A stretch of DNA of 9,546 bases. It comes from Nitrospirota bacterium (GTDB taxonomy: Bacteria; Nitrospirota; 9FT-COMBO-42-15; HDB-SIOI813). The stretch is taken from the NCBI GenBank assembly GCA_023248365.1, contig JAHFER010000046.1, positions 1 through 9,546 on the forward strand. Direction: 5' to 3'. Shown one piece after another: positions 5,533-9,546 of the stretch; position 1 is the stretch's first letter, and every line of letters begins with the position of its first letter. A model generated the notes under the pieces. The model worked only from the letters and a program-made list of their open reading frames with translations. It did not search any database and was not told the origin of the DNA. The translations under genes were made by a program, and so were the position numbers.

Positions 5533-6930
5533 ATGCTTGGGTCAAAGGGGTGTAGATTGCTTCATAGCAATAATAGCAGAGCGGATATCTTAAAGCACGA
5601 AATTATTGAAAGAGTGAAGGAGTACTATAAGCTCACTCATAAGCAGGAAAAATTTATTCCTGGCACCTCCCGTATTCCTTATGCCGGCAGGGTCTTTGAT
5701 GAAAGCGAAATGACAAACTTAGTTGAAAGCTCTCTCGACTTCTGGCTTACAACCGGCAAATATGCAGAAAAGTTTGAAAAAGAATTTTCAGAATTCCTGG
5801 GAGTAAAATATTGCTCTCTTACTAATTCCGGCTCATCTGCCAACCTTCTTGCCTTTATGGCCTTGACATCCCCTAAGCTCGGGGAAAAACGTATAAAGAG
5901 AGGGGATGAAGTTATTACGGTAGCAGCCGGATTTCCAACTACCGTTGCCCCCATCATACAATATGGCGCTGTCCCTGTTTTTGTTGATGTCTCATTTCCT
6001 GCATACAACATAGACTGCTCCCTGCTTGAGTTGGCGCTATCAGAGAAAACAAAGGCAGTAATGCTGGCCCATACACTTGGAAATCCTTTTGATATAAAGA
6101 CAGTCAGGGAGTTCTGCGATAAACACAGGCTATGGTTTATCGAAGATAACTGTGATGCCCTGGGGGCTGAATATTTCTATAAAGGAGAATGGATATACAC
6201 AGGGACTATCGGGCATATTGGAACCTCAAGCTTCTATCCTCCTCACCACATAACCATGGGAGAAGGCGGGGCTGTTTATACTAATGATAGGCAACTCAAA
6301 CGGATAATAGATTCACTACGCGACTGGGGGAGAGATTGCTGGTGTCCATCGGGGCAGGACAATACATGCAGGAATCGCTTCGGATGGCAGTTGGGAGAAT
6401 TGCCTCATGGCTATGACCATAAATATGTCTACTCCCATTTTGGATACAATTTTAAAATTACAGATATGCAGGCGGCAATAGGATGTGCCCAGTTAGAGAA
6501 ATTGCCGTCCTTTATTGAAGCAAGAAAGAGAAACTGGGGGCTTTTGAGAGACGGGTTAGCAGACTTATCTGACATGTTTATTTTACCGGAAGCAACCACT
6601 GATTCAGATCCAAGCTGGTTTGGATTTTTATTAACTGTCAGAGAACATGCCGGGTTCACAAGAAAAAAAATAATAACATTTCTTGAATCAAATGGGATCC
6701 AGACAAGGATGTTGTTTGCAGGTAATCTTCTGAAGCATCCATGTTTTGATGAGATGAGAAAGAGTGGAGAGGGCTTTCGCGTTGCCGGAGAACTGACAAA
6801 TACGGACAGGATAACAATGGATACATTCTGGATTGGGGTCTATCCCGGCATGAATGAGGAGATGATAAGGTTTATGATAGATAAAATTCAGGAATTTGTT
6901 ATGAAAAACACAGGGGTAAAAAATGAATAA
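5533..6930 (+). CDS. rfbH: CDP-4-keto-6-deoxyglucose 3-dehydratase (E1), PMP and iron-sulfur enzyme
   Basis: This 465-residue aminotransferase-fold enzyme removes the C3 hydroxyl of CDP-4-keto-6-deoxyglucose using pyridoxamine phosphate and a [2Fe-2S] cluster, normally with an NADH reductase partner (E3, AscD/DdhD), which is absent from the window. Hallmarks: SFYPPHHITMGEGG at 233-246, with His238 where aminotransferases carry the PLP lysine, and Cys207, Cys269, Cys271, Cys279 matching the E1 cluster ligands (last three C-x-C-x7-C). Asp208 follows Cys207 as in the family. The start is uncertain. ATG 5533 is used here. TTG 5557 has a better ribosome site (AAAGGGG at 5544-5550, six bases before) and would give 457 residues. 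A GTG at 5443 would overlap rfbG by 76 bases with unconserved sequence and is unlikely. The 3' end overlaps the next gene by eight bases. Confidence 0.94.
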   Translation: MLGSKGCRLLHSNNSRADILKHEIIERVKEYYKLTHKQEKFIPGTSRIPYAGRVFDESEMTNLVESSLDFWLTTGKYAEKFEKEFSEFLGVKYCSLTNSGSSANLLAFMALTSPKLGEKRIKRGDEVITVAAGFPTTVAPIIQYGAVPVFVDVSFPAYNIDCSLLELALSEKTKAVMLAHTLGNPFDIKTVREFCDKHRLWFIEDNCDALGAEYFYKGEWIYTGTIGHIGTSSFYPPHHITMGEGGAVYTNDRQLKRIIDSLRDWGRDCWCPSGQDNTCRNRFGWQLGELPHGYDHKYVYSHFGYNFKITDMQAAIGCAQLEKLPSFIEARKRNWGLLRDGLADLSDMFILPEATTDSDPSWFGFLLTVREHAGFTRKKIITFLESNGIQTRMLFAGNLLKHPCFDEMRKSGEGFRVAGELTNTDRITMDTFWIGVYPGMNEEMIRFMIDKIQEFVMKNTGVKNE

Positions 6931-8452
6931 CAGAGACCCGTTTGATAAGCTGTTTATCTTTGAGATGGCCAATAACCACATGGGTGATGTAGAGCATGGC
7001 CTGAGAATTATCAATACAATTAATTCTGTTTGTAAAGGTTTTAATTTTCAGTTCGCATTTAAATTTCAATACAGGGATTTAGATACCTTTATTCACCCTG
7101 ATTTTAAAGACAGGACAGATTTTAAGTATGTTAAACGCTTTGTGGAGACGAGACTATCCGAAGCTCAGTTAAAGTTGTTAAGAGATGAGGTCAGAAAACT
7201 TGGATTTACAGCTATGTGCACCCCATTTGATGAAAGGTCTGTTGATTTAATTGAGAAGCATGATTTTGATATTATCAAGATTGCGAGTTGTTCATTTACT
7301 GACTGGCCTCTTTTGGAAAGGATAGCGCGGACAGAAAAACCTATAATCGCCTCAACAGCAGGCGCTTCGCTTGAAGATATAGATAAGGTGGTATCTTTTT
7401 TTGAACATAGAGAGAAACTGTTTTGCATTATGCATTGCGTGGGGGAATATCCCACGGCTAAGAAAAACTTACAACTAAACCAGATTGATTTACTAAATAA
7501 GAGATATCCTGAAATCCCTGTAGGATATTCTACGCATGAATCCCCTGATAATACTGATGCCATCAAAATTGCCATTGGTAAGGGAGCAACGGTATTCGAG
7601 AAGCATGTTGGTGTAAAAACGGAAACGTATGCTGTTAATGCCTATTCTGCTGAGCCGGAACAGATATCTGTATGGCTCACAGCGGCACAGGAAGCATTTG
7701 ACATGTGCGGAGTTTCTGAAAAGAGGATTGAGGGATCAGAAAAAGAGAGGACGGATTTAAGAGGTTTGCAGAGAGGAGTTTTTGCAGGAAGACGCTTAAA
7801 AAAAGGTGATAGGATAGATCTTTCGAATACATTTTTTGCAATACCAACCTTTGAGAATCAACTTACTGCAAATGACATGTCTAAATATGCAGAATTTACA
7901 GCAAATGAAGATATCGAAATTAATAAACCGGTTATGTTCAGCAACGTGAATGTAACTAATTTGCGGGGTAAGGTGTTACAGATTATAAATCATGTAAAAA
8001 AAATAATAATAGAAAGCAATCTGGCCTTACCTGACAGGGTTGAAATGGAGTTGTCCCATCATTACGGTATTGATAAATTTGTAGAATGGGGTGCAACCAT
8101 AATCAACTGCATAAACAGAGAGTACTGTAAAAAGCTGATTATTTTACTGCCTGGACAAAACCATCCGGTTCATTACCATAAAAGGAAGGAAGAGACTTTT
8201 CATGTTTTATACGGAGACGTTATCCTTAACCTTGATGAGGATGAGAAAAAATATAAGGCCGGAGAAATGGTTGTCATTGAAAGATGGATGAAGCATAGCT
8301 TTGGTTCAGTCAATGGAGCAATATTTGAAGAAATCTCAACTACGCATTATAAAGACGATTCTTTTTATAAAGATGGAGCGATAATTAACAACAAAAATAG
8401 GAAGACTGCACTTACATTCTGGTCTGACTGGTTGTTAAAGCCTGTTATATAA
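6923..8452 (+). CDS. NeuB-like sialic/nonulosonic acid synthase fused to SAF and cupin domains
   Basis: The 509-residue protein has three parts. Residues about 10-265 are a NeuB-type TIM barrel (FEMANNHMGD at 13-22, FKFQYR at 46-51, CTPFDERSVDLIE near 99-111, IIKIASCSFTDWPLL, HCVGEYPTAKKNL, PVGYSTHES, FEKHVGV), the fold that condenses phosphoenolpyruvate with an aldose such as ManNAc. Residues about 278-345 resemble the SAF/antifreeze-like domain (GLQRGVFAGRRLKKGDRI). Residues about 370-505 form a cupin with an exact first motif: Gly411, His417, His419, Glu424, Gly431, and later His458, likely metal ligands, resembling D-lyxose-isomerase-like cupins. Synthases without the cupin are about 340-350 residues, so this is a long version. 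Substrate is unknown. The ATG overlaps the rfbH stop, with AGGGG (6912-6916) six bases upstream, implying translational coupling. No NeuA-type CMP transferase is visible here. Confidence 0.85.
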   Translation: MNNRDPFDKLFIFEMANNHMGDVEHGLRIINTINSVCKGFNFQFAFKFQYRDLDTFIHPDFKDRTDFKYVKRFVETRLSEAQLKLLRDEVRKLGFTAMCTPFDERSVDLIEKHDFDIIKIASCSFTDWPLLERIARTEKPIIASTAGASLEDIDKVVSFFEHREKLFCIMHCVGEYPTAKKNLQLNQIDLLNKRYPEIPVGYSTHESPDNTDAIKIAIGKGATVFEKHVGVKTETYAVNAYSAEPEQISVWLTAAQEAFDMCGVSEKRIEGSEKERTDLRGLQRGVFAGRRLKKGDRIDLSNTFFAIPTFENQLTANDMSKYAEFTANEDIEINKPVMFSNVNVTNLRGKVLQIINHVKKIIIESNLALPDRVEMELSHHYGIDKFVEWGATIINCINREYCKKLIILLPGQNHPVHYHKRKEETFHVLYGDVILNLDEDEKKYKAGEMVVIERWMKHSFGSVNGAIFEEISTTHYKDDSFYKDGAIINNKNRKTALTFWSDWLLKPVI

Positions 8453-8467
8453 ACCTCCTTTAATACT

Positions 8468-9049
8468 ATGCGGCCTTTAAATACAATTGCCTGGGATGTA
8501 GACGATGTTCTGAACGACTTGATGCGGTCATGGTTTGAAGAAAAATGGTTGACGGAACATCCTGAATGCAGTCTCCGTTATGAAGAACTTACTGAGAATC
8601 CGCCAAGCCGGATTCTGGGGATAAGCCTTGAGGAGTATTTGAGATCCTTAGATGAATATCGTTTGTCAGTTTTATATCAGGAGATGAAGCCTCTCAGCGA
8701 AATTTCAGACTGGTTTAATAAATATGGCAGCACATTCCGTCATATTGCCCTTACAGCAGTGCCGCATATTGCTGTTTCAGCCTCGGCCCAGTGGGTCTTC
8801 AGGCATTTCGGGATATGGATAAGGACATTTCATTTTGTGCCTTCAAAGAGAGATGGGAGCAGCGCCCTGGTATACGACAACGATAAAGCTGATTTTCTAA
8901 AGTGGCTGGGGAAAGTTGACTTTTTGGTGGATGACAGTGTTGCAAATGTTAGCGCCGCTGAAAAGATTGGTGTAAAGGGTGTTGTGATGCCGAGGCCCTG
9001 GAATCAAAGTAAAATTAAAATTACTGAAGTTTTAACAGAATTGATCTGA
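8468..9049 (+). CDS. HAD-superfamily phosphatase-like protein
   Basis: The 193-residue protein shows the haloacid dehalogenase motifs in order. Motif I is WDVDDVLND with Asp10 (nucleophile) and Asp12 (acid/base). Motif II is ALTAVP with Thr96. A motif III lysine lies near PSKRDG (Lys127) or at NDK (Lys140). Motif IV is DFLVDDSVANVSAA with Asp155/Asp156, followed by GVKGVVMPRPWN. It resembles small 5'-nucleotidase/NT5C-like HAD proteins, but the substrate is unknown. Being next to a NeuB-like synthase, it might dephosphorylate a 2-keto-3-deoxy sugar-acid phosphate, as KDN- or KDO-phosphate phosphatases do. That is inference. The ATG has no Shine-Dalgarno. The preceding bases ACCTCCTT (8453-8460) are anti-Shine-Dalgarno in sense. 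Motif I lies at residue 10, so a later start is excluded. The gap from the previous gene is 15 bases, so reinitiation is plausible. Confidence 0.75.
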   Translation: MRPLNTIAWDVDDVLNDLMRSWFEEKWLTEHPECSLRYEELTENPPSRILGISLEEYLRSLDEYRLSVLYQEMKPLSEISDWFNKYGSTFRHIALTAVPHIAVSASAQWVFRHFGIWIRTFHFVPSKRDGSSALVYDNDKADFLKWLGKVDFLVDDSVANVSAAEKIGVKGVVMPRPWNQSKIKITEVLTELI

Positions 9050-9054
9050 GGTTC

Positions 9055-9103
9055 TTGCAAAAGTCGTCATTCCCGTGAAAACGGGAATCCAGAGGTTTTG
9101 CAA
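9055..9103. repeat. Nested inverted repeat of the dispersed CATTCCCG/CGGGAAT type
   Basis: An outer pair TTGCAAAA (9055-9062) / TTTTGCAA (9096-9103) encloses an inner perfect hairpin ATTCCCGT (9069-9076), loop GAAA, ACGGGAAT (9081-9088). The core GTCATTCCCGTG..ACGGGAATCC matches a palindromic sequence familiar as a high-copy intergenic repeat in several bacterial lineages, from memory and not searched. It fills most of the 84-base gap between the HAD gene and the ThDP-enzyme gene. No U-tract follows the stem, so a classic terminator is not indicated, though the hairpin could affect mRNA 3' ends. Confidence 0.7.
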
Positions 9104-9133
9104 TACATTGAAAGGTCTCAAAGGAATTAAAGC

Positions 9134-9546
9134 ATGATTAAGTTATCAGATTATGTAATAGATTTTATTTCCAGGCTTGGTGTAGGGCATATCTTTATGC
9201 TCCCTGGCGGCGGGTGTATGCATCTTGTGGACTCAGTCGGGAGAAATAAAAAAATAAAGTTTGTAGGGTGTCTTCATGAACAGGCGGCTGTAATAGCAGC
9301 AGATGGCTATGCACAGTACAGCAATAACCTGGGAGCTGTGCTTGTTACCACCGGCCCCGGCAGTACAAACGCAATAACAGGTGTTGCTGCTGCATGGATT
9401 GATTCAACCCCGCTCCTTATTTTGTCAGGACAAGTCAAACGTAAAGACCTGCTTTCAGGGAAAGGCGTCCGTCAGATGGGCATTCAGGAGGTGGATATAG
9501 TCTCCCTTGTAAAACCTGTTACGAAATATGCGGTTACTATTCCTGA
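9134..9546 (+). CDS. Thiamine-diphosphate-dependent enzyme, acetolactate synthase-like (N-terminal part, cut by window end)
   Basis: The reading frame is open from ATG 9134 to the window edge (137 complete codons), with AAAGGA (9120-9125) eight bases upstream. The translation matches the N-terminal Pyr domain of the acetolactate synthase/pyruvate oxidase family: the start LSDYVIDFISRLGVGHIF, PGGGCMHLVD near 24-33, the cofactor-activating glutamate Glu49 in CLHEQAAVIAADGYA, TTGPGSTNAITGVAAAW at 72-88, and LLILSGQV. The rest of the family's roughly 550 residues must lie beyond the window. The setting next to rfbFGH and other sugar genes suggests a role in glycan precursor synthesis, for example a YerE-like two-carbon transfer to a CDP-4-keto-3,6-dideoxy sugar, rather than branched amino acid synthesis. 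Family membership is clear and the substrate is inferred. Confidence 0.85.
   Translation, partial: MIKLSDYVIDFISRLGVGHIFMLPGGGCMHLVDSVGRNKKIKFVGCLHEQAAVIAADGYAQYSNNLGAVLVTTGPGSTNAITGVAAAWIDSTPLLILSGQVKRKDLLSGKGVRQMGIQEVDIVSLVKPVTKYAVTIP

Noticed and set aside
7165..7575. 136-codon minus-strand open frame opposite the NeuB-like gene
   Set aside because: The sense strand has clear conserved motifs throughout this stretch, and the antisense product shows no recognisable domain.

Overview
The window is a polysaccharide or glycoconjugate biosynthesis region. All recognised genes lie on the + strand and are tightly packed. Base composition is moderately AT-rich. The organism cannot be named from this sequence. 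Short GC-rich palindromic repeats scattered within and between genes, a sigma-54-type promoter, and a glycosyltransferase-TPR fusion next to a CDP-sugar operon would suit an environmental Gram-negative such as a Nitrospirota or former Deltaproteobacteria member. That is an impression and has not been tested.

Layout: (1) 1-124 is a leader with two abutting perfect palindromes. (2) 125-1114 is a DusB-type tRNA-dihydrouridine synthase, probably a housekeeping gene at the edge of the cluster. (3) 1115-1296 is a regulatory spacer. It holds a near-consensus sigma-54 promoter, a strong Shine-Dalgarno before a TTG start, and an upstream segment perfectly complementary to that Shine-Dalgarno. (4) 1297-3636 encodes a large protein made of two tandem GT2-glycosyltransferase + TPR modules. 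Two different palindromic repeats are embedded in frame in this gene. (5) 3659-6930 holds rfbF, rfbG and rfbH, the three steps from glucose-1-phosphate to the CDP-4-keto-3,6-dideoxyglucose intermediate. (6) 6923-8452 encodes a NeuB-like PEP-dependent sugar-acid synthase with SAF and cupin domains. (7) 8468-9049 encodes a small HAD-type phosphatase-like protein. (8) 9055-9103 is a nested inverted repeat of a dispersed-repeat type. (9) 9134 to the window end is the start of a thiamine-diphosphate enzyme related to acetolactate synthase.

How the genes may work together: RfbF activates glucose-1-phosphate with CTP, RfbG makes CDP-4-keto-6-deoxyglucose, and RfbH removes the C3 hydroxyl. The usual RfbH partner reductase (AscD/DdhD type) is not in the window. 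A ThDP enzyme downstream of such genes recalls YerE of the yersiniose pathway, which adds a two-carbon branch at C4, so a branched 3,6-dideoxyhexose is one hypothesis. The NeuB-like/cupin protein and the HAD protein could form a second branch making a nonulosonic-acid-like or other 2-keto-3-deoxy sugar acid. The two-module glycosyltransferase could transfer one of these sugars. The sigma-54 promoter at the head of the cluster suggests the whole glycan locus is switched on by an enhancer-binding activator.

No tRNA, rRNA, CRISPR array, insertion sequence or long gene-free stretch was seen. The longest gap between genes is 182 bases.
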